Assembly (NCBI GenBank): GCA_021829515.1
Contig: JAKBPM010000020.1
Span: forward strand, 1-18,685
Reading direction: 5' to 3'
Origin: Nitrospirota bacterium
GTDB taxonomy: Bacteria; Nitrospirota_A; Leptospirillia; Leptospirillales; Leptospirillaceae
Length of the DNA stretch: 18,685 nt
Made by a program: the position numbers and the translations under genes
The notes under the pieces: model-generated
Databases searched by the model: none
What the model saw: the letters and a program-made list of their open reading frames with translations, nothing else
Told to the model about the DNA's origin: nothing
Shown: one piece after another, positions 8,191-14,899 of the stretch
How the letters are laid out: each line of letters opens with the position of its first letter
How positions within the stretch are numbered: position 1 is the first letter of the stretch

Positions 8191-9215
8191 TGCTCCGTTC
8201 TTTTCCACTGTTTTCTTATGTTATCGGCAAGAGGTTTTACGGATCTCTCGTTCTGGCCATATCCCTGTTTTTTTCGACGATTTCCATCGCTTGGGCCGTG
8301 CCTCCCCATATCGTTGTTTTTATCCTTGAAAACAAGGGCTTTTCCCAGATAATCGGCAATCCTGAAGCTCCCTTTCTGAATGCACTCGCAAAAAAGAACA
8401 TGATCATGACGAACTATCATGCCATGACCCATCCCAGCCTCCCGAACTATGTCGCGCTGATATCCGGTTCAAGCGTAGCAAGGCACTCCGATGATCCATC
8501 GCAGAGATTTTCTGTTTCAACGGTGGTTGACAGGCTTGAGTCGAATGGGTTTACCGTCAGCGGGTATTTTGAGGGAATGCCTTATGACGGTTTTCGGGGA
8601 GATCGCTATCCTTCCCGTCACCCGATTTATGTCCAGAAACATAATCCTTTTATGCTGGTGTCTTCCCTCAGGCAGGACCCAAAAAGAGAACGTTTTGACC
8701 GCCGACTTGAAGACCTTGATTCTGATCTCAAGAGTGGACGTCTTCCCGATCTTTCTTATGTTGTTCCCGGTCTTTGTCACGACATGCATGGAGGGAAGGC
8801 CTGCAAAAGCAACAGAACTTCTTCCTTGATCGGTGCAGGAGATACCTTTATGGCAAAATGGGTGCCAAAAGTTATGGCTTCTGACGCTTTTAAAAAGGGC
8901 GGTGTTATTTTGATTGTCTGGGACGAAGGCGGAGGATTTTTCAGGCATCCTTTTCTGCGCCAGTCTTTTCCGGGCAAGGGCGGCCGGGTTCCTCTCATTT
9001 GTGTGACAAGCCAGCACAAGGGGCATATGGAGTTTTCAGAGTATAGCGATCATCGCATTCTGTTGAATGCGATTCTCTCAAGGTTTGGGTTGCCAGCAAT
9101 TGCCAATGGCGAGCCTTCTTCACTTTTTCCCGGAGTTTTTTTAGAGGATGAAAACCCTAGGAGCGGGACATTCTTTTACCCAGGAGCAATAAGTACAGCC
9201 CAAGCACGGCAGTGA
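8190..9215 (+). CDS. Exported phosphoesterase / acid phosphatase (AcpA-like, phosphoesterase family)
   Basis: 341 residues. The N-terminal hydrophobic signal ends at AWA (about residue 36), predicting export to the periplasm or cell surface. The mature part follows the phospholipase C/acid phosphatase fold (alkaline-phosphatase superfamily): VVFILENKGFSQIIG with the metal-ligand ENK/ENH-type segment at the start, then THPSLPNYVALISG (nucleophile region), a central PGLCHDMHGG with His/Asp ligands, and VWDEGGG near the C-terminal metal site. The substrate is not evident; phosphomonoesters or phospholipids are the usual ones. Its ATG overlaps the preceding stop by one base, with GAAGGA about 10 bases upstream. 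Its last 59 bases overlap an antisense gene. Confidence 0.85.
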   Translation: MLRSFPLFSYVIGKRFYGSLVLAISLFFSTISIAWAVPPHIVVFILENKGFSQIIGNPEAPFLNALAKKNMIMTNYHAMTHPSLPNYVALISGSSVARHSDDPSQRFSVSTVVDRLESNGFTVSGYFEGMPYDGFRGDRYPSRHPIYVQKHNPFMLVSSLRQDPKRERFDRRLEDLDSDLKSGRLPDLSYVVPGLCHDMHGGKACKSNRTSSLIGAGDTFMAKWVPKVMASDAFKKGGVILIVWDEGGGFFRHPFLRQSFPGKGGRVPLICVTSQHKGHMEFSEYSDHRILLNAILSRFGLPAIANGEPSSLFPGVFLEDENPRSGTFFYPGAISTAQARQ

Positions 9216-9375
9216 CCGTACCGGATATTGTAATGACCTGAAGCCCTGTATCTCCAATGAATGAGTGGGCATGGATATCGTCTCTTACAAGGCCGAGGTA
9301 GACGGGACCAATCGCTGGAGGTATGGATGCGATGAAGACAATGATCCCGATATGCATGATGCGGTTTTTTATCAA
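9157..9375 (-). CDS. Small two-span membrane protein, hypothetical
   Basis: 72 residues with two hydrophobic helices (about 6-27 and 47-65), a polar loop containing RDDIHAHSF, and a basic end (GKRMSRS). A TTG start at 9375 is supported by AAAGGA six bases upstream; an internal ATG at 9357 lacks a site. The last 59 bases are antisense to the end of the phosphatase gene, which limits how freely either can evolve. The family is not recognised. The hydrophobic pattern and ribosome site argue for a real gene. Confidence 0.55.
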   Translation of the reverse strand: MIKNRIMHIGIIVFIASIPPAIGPVYLGLVRDDIHAHSFIGDTGLQVITISGTVTAVLGLYLLLLGKRMSRS

Positions 9376-9487
9376 GTGAAGTCCTTTCCCTTGGATCTTT
9401 GTCTGCCGATATTTCTGGCGGTTCTTTTTATTGGACCACCAGACGGTTTTTCAGGGGATCGGAACGGATCGCGCTCCGTCACCCGGA

Positions 9488-9829
9488 ATGTCCGGTTGGC
9501 GGTTGCCTGCATCTCGCATGGGCATCCAGGTGTTTGCTGATCGATCAGACGCCTGGTGCCGGGAGGTTTGGGGGTGGTCGTCGGCGCTCCTCATTTTTGG
9601 TGCAGAAAATGGGCTTTTTGCCATTCCCGGGATTCTTGCAATATGGAAAGAATCCGGAGCGTTTCCACCAGAACGGCGCCTGATTCTCCGGCGATCGACC
9701 GAAAGAGGAACGACCATTGATATCGCGACAGGGTCATGGATGCCGGACTGTGGATCCACCTCACGAGCTGATAATACGCTCTTCTTTTTGCGGAATAAAC
9801 TTCTGCTCCAAGTTCTAGCTGAACAATGA
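9488..9829 (+). CDS. Hypothetical ORF, weak support
   Basis: 113 residues from an ATG at 9488 (open upstream to a TTG at 9431). The middle (SSALLIFGAENGLFAIPGILAIWKE) looks protein-like and the end (NKLLLQVLAEQ) amphipathic, and its stop overlaps the next start as ATGA. However, no candidate start has a ribosome site, unlike most neighbours, and other frames are open over the same bases. It could be a true gene of the dsrE/tusA transcript or a chance frame. No family is recognised. Confidence 0.35.
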   Translation: MSGWRLPASRMGIQVFADRSDAWCREVWGWSSALLIFGAENGLFAIPGILAIWKESGAFPPERRLILRRSTERGTTIDIATGSWMPDCGSTSRADNTLFFLRNKLLLQVLAEQ

Positions 9830-10092
9830 AGACTTTTTCCGCGGAAGTCATGTGGTTTTTGGAAGGTGGCCGTCAACAAAAGGAGTTGATCAACCTGAGA
9901 ATCGCCGGGGGCGATCACGGATTCGACCTGCATCCGTTTATCGGGATGGAGCGTCTGAATATTGCCAGGATCGCGATGATGGGCCCGGAAATGATATCAT
10001 TGATTCGAGGGGTGGGGGGTAAATGTTCTTTTTCCTTGATCAAACGGAGGAGCGGTTGTGGAAAAAATGTCGGTAGTGTTGGCCTCGGATGA
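9826..10092 (+). CDS. Hypothetical ORF, weak support
   Basis: 88 residues, starting MKTFSAEVMWFLEGG. It starts inside the stop of the previous frame (ATGA) and runs 35 bases into the dsrE-like gene. The segment to about residue 65 looks protein-like, while the last third (KRRSGCGKNVGSVGLG) looks like read-through. There is no clear ribosome site. If real, it would be translationally coupled to the preceding ORF. The perfect palindrome ATGATATCAT at 9991-10000 lies in it and may instead belong to a control region of dsrE. Confidence 0.25.
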   Translation: MKTFSAEVMWFLEGGRQQKELINLRIAGGDHGFDLHPFIGMERLNIARIAMMGPEMISLIRGVGGKCSFSLIKRRSGCGKNVGSVGLG

Positions 10093-10450
10093 GTTTGAAA
10101 AGCTGCAGGCGGGTTGCATGATGGCATCTGTGGCCTCGGTTTCGGGTGTAGAAGTCAATGTCTTTGTCACAATGGCGGCAATGACCTGTTTCAGGAAAAA
10201 AACGGTTGCCGACCGAAGTTTTCCAAAAATGGGAGAAGTGGGGCAAGCGGCTATAAGGAAAAAGGCTCCCCTGTTTTCTGATCTGTTGCTCCAGGGCAAA
10301 GAGATGGGGTCTCTGAAGGTATTTGCCTGTGCTTTGGCGCTTGACCTGATTGATGCCAAACTGGATGAAATGGTGCCTCTTTTTGATGAAGTGGTCGGTG
10401 TTGCGACATTTCTGGGAAAAGCTGAAGGTGGGCAGGTACTCTTTGTCTGA
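10058..10450 (+). CDS. DsrE/DsrE2-like sulfurtransferase-relay protein
   Basis: 130 residues. The fold pattern matches the DsrE2 (DsrE/DsrF-like) family: MSVVLASDEFEKLQAGCMMASVASVSG at the start, VEVNVFVTMAAMTCFRK as the second strand/helix, and KVFACALALDLI then EVVGVATFL near the end. Cysteines sit at about 20, 44 and 91; the last lies where family members carry the sulfur-accepting cysteine. In bacteria these proteins pass sulfane sulfur to or from TusA. The GTG start has GGAGG seven bases upstream. It is followed after 29 bases by tusA, so the pair is almost certainly one transcript. Confidence 0.8.
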   Translation: MEKMSVVLASDEFEKLQAGCMMASVASVSGVEVNVFVTMAAMTCFRKKTVADRSFPKMGEVGQAAIRKKAPLFSDLLLQGKEMGSLKVFACALALDLIDAKLDEMVPLFDEVVGVATFLGKAEGGQVLFV

Positions 10451-10479
10451 TCTTCAAAATATGAGACGGGGTGATAATA

Positions 10480-10725
10480 ATGGGTGGTGAATCCTTAAAT
10501 CCAGATGAAGTAATCGATGCAAGAGGGCTTTATTGCCCTGGTCCGCTTATGGAGTTGATCCGGGTTATTTCGGTCAAGCCTGTCGGTTCAGTCCTGAAAA
10601 TACTATCTTCCGACGAGGGTTCAGCCAAGGATATTCCTGCTTGGATTGCGAAGGTTGGACAACAGTATATTGGTACGGAAAAAATGGACGGCTACTGGGA
10701 GCTTTTGGTCAAGAAAGTCAAGTGA
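10480..10725 (+). CDS. tusA: TusA-family sulfur carrier protein
   Basis: 81 residues of the SirA/TusA/YedF family. The motif DARGLYCPGPLMEL contains the persulfide-carrying Cys19 in CPxP, followed by the two-layer beta-alpha pattern (VGSVLKILSSDEGSAKDIPAW and a C-terminal strand). It would receive and donate sulfane sulfur, here probably with the DsrE-like protein just upstream. The ATG at 10480 has GGGGTG seven bases before it; a GTG at 10471 is possible. A strong terminator follows. No rhodanese or Hdr-like genes are visible in the window, so the larger pathway is not known. Confidence 0.9.
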   Translation: MGGESLNPDEVIDARGLYCPGPLMELIRVISVKPVGSVLKILSSDEGSAKDIPAWIAKVGQQYIGTEKMDGYWELLVKKVK

Positions 10726-10752
10726 CTTTTGTTCCGGTTTGATGTTTCCGAT

Positions 10753-10780
10753 GGGGGTATTACCAATGCCCCCGTTTTTT
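10753..10780 (+). terminator. Intrinsic terminator of the dsrE2-like/tusA operon
   Basis: GGGGGTATT (10753-10761), loop ACC, AATGCCCCC (10765-10773) with one G-T pair, then G and TTTTTT (10775-10780). It has a strong stem and a full T run. Confidence 0.9.
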
Positions 10781-10805
10781 GAGCCGTTACAAGTGTATTG
10801 CAGGA

Positions 10806-12056
10806 CTATTTTTCCGAAAATTGCCGGATATAGTTCACGAGCTGTTTATGGGTGATTCCGATGTCCTGCACTGTGAATGTGGGGAAGTTTCGTTCATTGG
10901 TTCCTATCGCGAGCTCCATTGTGTACGGTTTTTCGAGGAAAGTCTGTTTCGCTGAAAAAAGAACAAGGATTTTCGCTATTCCTGTTAGAATCTCCTCTCC
11001 CTGATACCCCAAAAGAACACCAATTCCTCCGCCCGGAACACCGATGAGGGTTCCTACGGGATAGATTCCGACCATGTTTGCGAGAGTTCGACCGATATCA
11101 CGGTCAACTCCCATATTGCTCTGAAGAAGAAATGTCATGGCCTTGTGTGGCGACATGCCTTTTCTGTAAACCCGATCTGCGGTCAGGGCTTCGTATACAT
11201 CGAGAACCATGATTCCCTGGGAAACGGGATGAATTTGTGGAAGGTCCAGAGCATAAGGATAGCCCTTTCCTCCGTGACGCTCATGATGCTCTTCCGCGAC
11301 TTTTGCTGCCAGATTCCTGAGATCGGGTTCCGGGGATTTTTTCAGAAAGCGGGACCCAAAAAGCGGGTGTTTTCGCATCTCTTCCCACTCTTCCGGGGTA
11401 AGCCGGGATGGTTTTTTAAGGATTTCTGGGGAGATAAATATTTTTCCCAGATCGTGGAGAGATGCGGCCATTCCCCATGACATCCACTCTTCTTCAGGAT
11501 ATTTTTTTCTGATGGCATATCCGACTGCAAGCATCATCGTATTGGCAGAATGAATGAATGTCTCGTCGTCATTGCCTGAAATGTCGGCAAGAAACGAGGT
11601 GGAACTCTTGTTTTGAAGGATCAGTCTGATCGTCTCCCTGACCATTTCCCGGATTTTTTTGGTGTCCATGGTTCTGCCCATCCGGGCTTCGTTGAAGGAT
11701 CCTTCAAGAATCGAGGCGGTATTTTTCTGGATTCTTTCAATTTCGGAGAGCTCCTTGGTGGAAGGTTCCGGAACTTCCATCAGGCTCTCCGAGTCCAGAC
11801 TTGTTCGTTTCGTATCGTTTTGCCGGGGGGATTCCTTCAGAACTTCTTGTGCCGGATGTTGGTTCGATTCGCTTTCGGGGAGAGTCTTGATTTCTATGGA
11901 GACCTTTCTGATGCCGTTCTTTTCAAGCCTCAGGATGTCGTCTTTCGAGCGAATGACAAAATGATGAGAGACAAGAGTGGTTTCAAACCAGTTCTTATCA
12001 ACGCCTACGACAGTCATTCCGATTTTAAGATCCGTTAACGGGATTGTTTTTTTCAT
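10806..12056 (-). CDS. HD-GYP domain protein (c-di-GMP phosphodiesterase type)
   Basis: 416 residues. The N-terminal domain (MKKTIPLTDLKIGMTVVGVD...) is of the DUF3391 type commonly found before HD-GYP domains. The middle is a charged linker. The HD-GYP domain covers about 165-345: HDLGK (His201, Asp202), KHP (His230), HHER (His257, His258), GYP (265-267) and DVYEALTADRVYRKG (Asp286). The motif usually HHExxDGxGYP reads HHERHGGKGYP, so the Asp before the first Gly is Gly here; metal ligands otherwise look intact. Known members hydrolyse c-di-GMP. It is last in a minus-strand run after mazG and the TrpD2-like gene, 38 bases behind the latter. The ribosome site is weak. Confidence 0.9.
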   Translation of the reverse strand: MKKTIPLTDLKIGMTVVGVDKNWFETTLVSHHFVIRSKDDILRLEKNGIRKVSIEIKTLPESESNQHPAQEVLKESPRQNDTKRTSLDSESLMEVPEPSTKELSEIERIQKNTASILEGSFNEARMGRTMDTKKIREMVRETIRLILQNKSSTSFLADISGNDDETFIHSANTMMLAVGYAIRKKYPEEEWMSWGMAASLHDLGKIFISPEILKKPSRLTPEEWEEMRKHPLFGSRFLKKSPEPDLRNLAAKVAEEHHERHGGKGYPYALDLPQIHPVSQGIMVLDVYEALTADRVYRKGMSPHKAMTFLLQSNMGVDRDIGRTLANMVGIYPVGTLIGVPGGGIGVLLGYQGEEILTGIAKILVLFSAKQTFLEKPYTMELAIGTNERNFPTFTVQDIGITHKQLVNYIRQFSEK

Positions 12057-12094
12057 TCACGGCTTTCTTGCGGTAAGAGCCACATGAGTGTGCT

Positions 12095-13093
12095 CTATGT
12101 CAAATCGAGTTTGTGAATCCGGTCTCCAATACGGTTGAGAGCCTCTTGCATCACGGAGGTTATTCCGCCAAGAAGGAGAAAGGTGGCTGCCTGCCATATC
12201 AATGCCTTGCGATGAGGATGGCGGGGGTTTTCAATGAGTTCCCGACAGTAGTTGCTGTATGCTTCTTCGGTTGGGGGCACTGCAACCGGTTCAAGACCTT
12301 CCTTGACCGGAGGAAGCGTGTCCAGTTGATGATCTGGATCAGTATTGACCCGATATATTTTTGTTGGTCGATGCGTAAACAGGCCAACGCTCCCTTCCTG
12401 TCCACCGACAAATGTGATGCTGGCATTGGGATGTGCGGCGGTGACCATCGATTCCATTGGTGCCAGAATGGTCTCATGGAAGTATCCGACTGCCATGTGA
12501 GAGAGGTTCATGGGATTCAGAGCTTTTTCAACGGTGTTGAAAATGGATCGCAGCCCCAGTTCCCTTCTGATCGGGGCAAGTTTTGCAAGCTCTGGAGTGA
12601 TGTCCTCCTGAGACAAGCAAATAATTTTATTTCTGTTCAGGTCAGTGAGGGCCGTTTCAGGTCTTGAGATCGGAAGTCCGAGTTTTTTCCAGAGAGGGAC
12701 CAGTCCCACGCCAAACTTGGCAGGGAGATCCTGATAGCCGTGCAGAACGATGGGGAGCCCCGCTTTTGCTGCGAGCACAGCGGCCGGAATCCAGAGCCCT
12801 GGAGCTCTGGCGTGTCCATCGTAGGGGCATCCGAGGTCGAGACCATCGATTGTCGTTGATGTCGAAGGAACTTTAAGAAAAGATTTCAGAGAAAGAAGAA
12901 AACCTTCCATTTCAGGGGCTGTTTCACCCTTGGTCCTGAGAGCCAGAAGCAGTCCGCCAGTCTGTGCCGGGGTTGCTTCTCCAGATAGAATCAGTTGGCA
13001 TGCTTCAAATGCTTCGCTCCGGGAAAGTCCTTTTGATCCTTTTGGGCCGGTTCCAACGGATTTAATGAGTTCCTTGATTCTCTTAGCGATCAC
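12095..13093 (-). CDS. TrpD2/YbiB-like protein (anthranilate phosphoribosyltransferase fold)
   Basis: 332 residues. The helical N-terminal domain (SGEATPAQTGGLLLALRTKGE) is that of the nucleoside phosphorylase class 3/TrpD family. The PRPP-binding motif GTGGDG of true TrpD is replaced by DLGCPYDGHAR (about 86-96), and KHGNRxxSSxxG by LHGYQDLPAKFGVG (117-130). The FNTVEKALNP and GGQEGSVGLF segments match the TrpD2/YbiB branch, whose E. coli member binds nucleic acids rather than making tryptophan. So an enzyme of tryptophan synthesis is unlikely. Its GTG overlaps the mazG stop (GTGA) with GAGGAG six bases upstream, indicating coupled translation. No other trp genes are nearby. Confidence 0.75.
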   Translation of the reverse strand: MIAKRIKELIKSVGTGPKGSKGLSRSEAFEACQLILSGEATPAQTGGLLLALRTKGETAPEMEGFLLSLKSFLKVPSTSTTIDGLDLGCPYDGHARAPGLWIPAAVLAAKAGLPIVLHGYQDLPAKFGVGLVPLWKKLGLPISRPETALTDLNRNKIICLSQEDITPELAKLAPIRRELGLRSIFNTVEKALNPMNLSHMAVGYFHETILAPMESMVTAAHPNASITFVGGQEGSVGLFTHRPTKIYRVNTDPDHQLDTLPPVKEGLEPVAVPPTEEAYSNYCRELIENPRHPHRKALIWQAATFLLLGGITSVMQEALNRIGDRIHKLDLT

Positions 13094-13896
13094 GAGGGCT
13101 CCTCACTTTTTTTGGCTTCAATCCATAGCGTGTTCCACTCTTCCGGCGAAAGAGCGGACAAGCTTTTCCCTGTCCGGGAAGCACTTAGTTCCATTTGATG
13201 AAACCGATTCCTGAAACGGTTGTTCGCTTCGAGCAACGCCTCTTCTGCCCGTATTCCAAGATGTCTGCCAAAGGAAGAAAGAGCCAGAAGCAAGTCTCCA
13301 AATTCATGCTTCAATCGCCCGATCGATTCATTGCGGGCTTCCGAGAGTTCCCCGAGTTCTTCGAGAACCTTTTCCCAGGCGCCTTCGGAAGATGACCAGT
13401 CAAAGCCAACGCGTCCTGCTTTCTTCCCGAGCTTTTGCGCAGCATCAAGGGCAGGCATGGATCTGGGAATGCCGTCAAGCATCGATTTCCTGTTTCGATG
13501 CTCATCCTCCGTTTTTTTGATTGCTTCCCATGTTTCCCATATTTCACCGATCTTCTTGTCAGGGTCGGGGTTCTCGAAAACATGCGGATGTCTCCGAATC
13601 ATCTTTTCAGCGGACTTATTCAGGAGGTCCGAAACAAGAAGACCGTTTTTTTCCCAAATAATTTGTCGCATAAAAAACAACACGGTGAAAAGGTCCGCGA
13701 TTTCTCCCGAAGCTTCGTCGAGATTTTCTGCGGAAATAGCATCCGAAAGCTCATAGACTTCTTCTCGAAGGTCTTCAAGGAGGGTTGTGAGCGTTTGTGA
13801 CCGGTCATAGGCACAGCCATCATCTCCGCGCAACCTGTTAATGACTCCTATCAGTCTGGAGACCGCTTTTGAGTCCTCCCCATCGAGTTTGTCCAA
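13090..13896 (-). CDS. mazG: Nucleoside triphosphate pyrophosphohydrolase MazG
   Basis: 268 residues, the usual two-domain MazG length (E. coli about 263). It would cleave NTPs to NMP plus pyrophosphate, removing aberrant nucleotides. The first domain carries the metal-binding EExxE (Glu45, Glu46, Glu49) and ExxD (Glu65, Asp68) motifs; the second repeats the pattern in WEKVLEELGELSEA and HEFGDLLLAL. RLRGDDGCAYDRSQT corresponds to the substrate-side RLRDPxxGCPWDxxQT of the family with a Pro-Trp to Ala-Tyr change. The start is a TTG (13896) with a stop just upstream in frame. It is first in the mazG, TrpD2-like, HD-GYP run. Confidence 0.9.
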   Translation of the reverse strand: MDKLDGEDSKAVSRLIGVINRLRGDDGCAYDRSQTLTTLLEDLREEVYELSDAISAENLDEASGEIADLFTVLFFMRQIIWEKNGLLVSDLLNKSAEKMIRRHPHVFENPDPDKKIGEIWETWEAIKKTEDEHRNRKSMLDGIPRSMPALDAAQKLGKKAGRVGFDWSSSEGAWEKVLEELGELSEARNESIGRLKHEFGDLLLALSSFGRHLGIRAEEALLEANNRFRNRFHQMELSASRTGKSLSALSPEEWNTLWIEAKKSEEPS

Positions 13897-13960
13897 TCCT
13901 TTTGCCCCCTATCAATGACTCTCCACTAAACCTGAGAACGATTGTCGTGGGGAGATGCGA

Positions 13961-14270
13961 ATGATCTTCCCTGCCACTCAGCGAACGCTATAGTGGTGTT
14001 TTCCAGTCTCGCGAGCGGATGTTCCTCTTTGATCTGTTCCTCTTTCTCCGAGGATTGGAGAAGCTGTTTCTGGCTTCGAATCTTGTTCCCCTCTCCCCGG
14101 AGACTTTGATCCTCGACCGCTCTGTCATTGTTGTGTCTGTTTCCCGCCCGCCGGATCATCTTCTGCGTGATTTTCACTTCCGCAGCAAGACGGATTTTCA
14201 GGAACAAGCTTGCGTTTTGATCGGCATTGTCCCATCTGTCCGCAGTTCTGCAGGCAAACTTGGTCCGGGA
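13961..14270 (-). pseudogene. tnpB: Decayed tnpB 3' end with IS605-like right end
   Basis: The minus strand here is a diverged relative of the element end at 1-127: 19 identical bases (14012-14030 against 55-73), a second block ATCCTCGG-GAAAGAGGAAC nearby, and the same protein-tail pattern (GEGNK, SSEKE, KEEHPLARLE). Upstream, the residues FACR then DNADQNAS match the second zinc knuckle and following segment of TnpB. The middle of that knuckle can be read as CxxCGQ only by allowing a -1 and a +1 shift around 14232-14250, so the gene is broken. A tandem copy of about 15 bases interrupts the tail. No N-terminal TnpB sequence is found to the right. The end lies at about 13961-13965. Confidence 0.6.
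13974..13996 (-). ncRNA. Right-end hairpin of the decayed element (omega-RNA-like scaffold end)
   Basis: CCACT pairs with AGTGG and AGCG with CGCT around a two-base loop, with small bulges, at the same place as the hairpin at 86-118. The primary sequences differ while pairing is kept, which hints at selection on the structure before the gene decayed. Confidence 0.35.
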
Positions 14271-14537
14271 GGTTGTGGAATAAGCGTGAAAGCGTTTGCC
14301 GGTCTGCATGGGAAGAGAATACCTCAAGGAGATGGCCGAAACAAAGATGGGTGGTCTTTTGATCCACGCCTGGCTTGTGTCCTAAGAAGGGGATCTCTCC
14401 GCCGAGAAGGTAATGCTGGAAGGACGATCGGGGAGAATGGCGGTATCGCTGAAATAAACTGGCAGTGAGATTTTTGAAAAGATTGCCCGGACAAGGATCT
14501 GCAACGGGTGGGGATGTGTGATGTCTTTTCCATTAAA
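14271..14537. other. Stretch with no supportable gene
   Basis: Frames are open on both strands here but none has a ribosome site or a recognisable family, and they overlap one another. It lies between the decayed tnpB tail and the terminator of the small membrane protein gene and may be further eroded insertion-element DNA. Confidence 0.5.
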
Positions 14538-14570
14538 CAGGAGAGCCTCCCTGACAAGGAGCCTCTCCTG
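14538..14570 (-). terminator. Hairpin terminator after the 44-residue gene
   Basis: CAGGAGAG (14538-14545) pairs with CTCTCCTG (14563-14570) and CTCC with GGAG around a seven-base loop, with one C-C mismatch. On the minus strand only TTT follows, so termination may be partial, and the hairpin may also protect the mRNA 3' end. It begins 10 bases after the stop codon. Confidence 0.6.
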
Positions 14571-14580
14571 TCAAGTTCAT

Positions 14581-14715
14581 TCAGAAGGTTCCGATTCCGC
14601 CAATCAGTGGAGCCTGGAACTTTTCAAAGATTACAAAGAGGATCACAGGAAAAGCCAGGATGAAAGTAAAGAGAACCATTGGGGCTGCTCCAAGTGAGGG
14701 CTGATTGTTGTTCAT
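14581..14715 (-). CDS. 44-residue single-span membrane protein, hypothetical
   Basis: MNNNQPSLGAAPMV starts the 44-residue product. A polar N-terminus is followed by one strongly hydrophobic helix (about 13-30: LFTFILAFPVILFVIF) and a C-terminal tail FEKFQAPLIGGIGTF. The ribosome site is excellent (AAAGGAG, seven bases before the ATG), and the gene has its own terminator (14538-14570) and a sigma-54-type promoter (14802-14817), so it is real despite its size. No known family is recognised; it does not match CydX, CcoQ or KdpF by eye. The adjacent sigma-54 activator is its likely regulator. Confidence 0.75.
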   Translation of the reverse strand: MNNNQPSLGAAPMVLFTFILAFPVILFVIFEKFQAPLIGGIGTF

Positions 14716-14801
14716 GATTCGGCTCCTTTGTTAAAAGCCCCAAAAGGGCATTGATGATGAGTGTGGCACCATTCCTGAAGGATGGTTACAGGGAATACAG
14801 G

Positions 14802-14817
14802 AGCAAGTGGTATGCCC
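14802..14817 (-). promoter_or_regulatory. Sigma-54 (-24/-12) promoter of the 44-residue gene
   Basis: On the minus strand GGGCAT-N5-TTGCT, with GG and GC exactly 10 bases apart as sigma-54 promoters require; the -12 element TTGCT matches consensus and -24 differs at two places. The start would fall near 14791, leaving a leader of about 75 bases. The DNA between it and the activator sites (about 14830-14880) is very AT-rich, as expected for a bendable or IHF-bound segment. Confidence 0.65.
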
Positions 14818-14899
14818 GGATTCTTTTGAGGGATGGTTTTATTTAATTATTTTTTGAATATGAGTTTTTTTTGAGGGAGAAAAGCCGGAGGAAAGAGGA

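Noticed and set aside
9451..9933. 160-residue minus-strand frame between the phosphatase and dsrE genes
   Set aside because: Arg/Ser/Pro-rich composition typical of a shadow frame, no ribosome site, and it is antisense to more protein-like frames.
12095..13093. Calling this gene trpD (tryptophan biosynthesis)
   Set aside because: The PRPP-binding motif is not preserved, the pattern fits the TrpD2/YbiB branch, and no trp genes are nearby.
14019..14468. 149-residue plus-strand frame over the tnpB remnant
   Set aside because: It is the antisense of the recognisable TnpB tail, which matches the element at the left edge, and lacks a ribosome site.
14765..14785. TGGCAC on the plus strand near 14764 as another sigma-54 promoter
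   Set aside because: The -12 part is absent (CTGA-type sequence and GA instead of GC at the required spacing).
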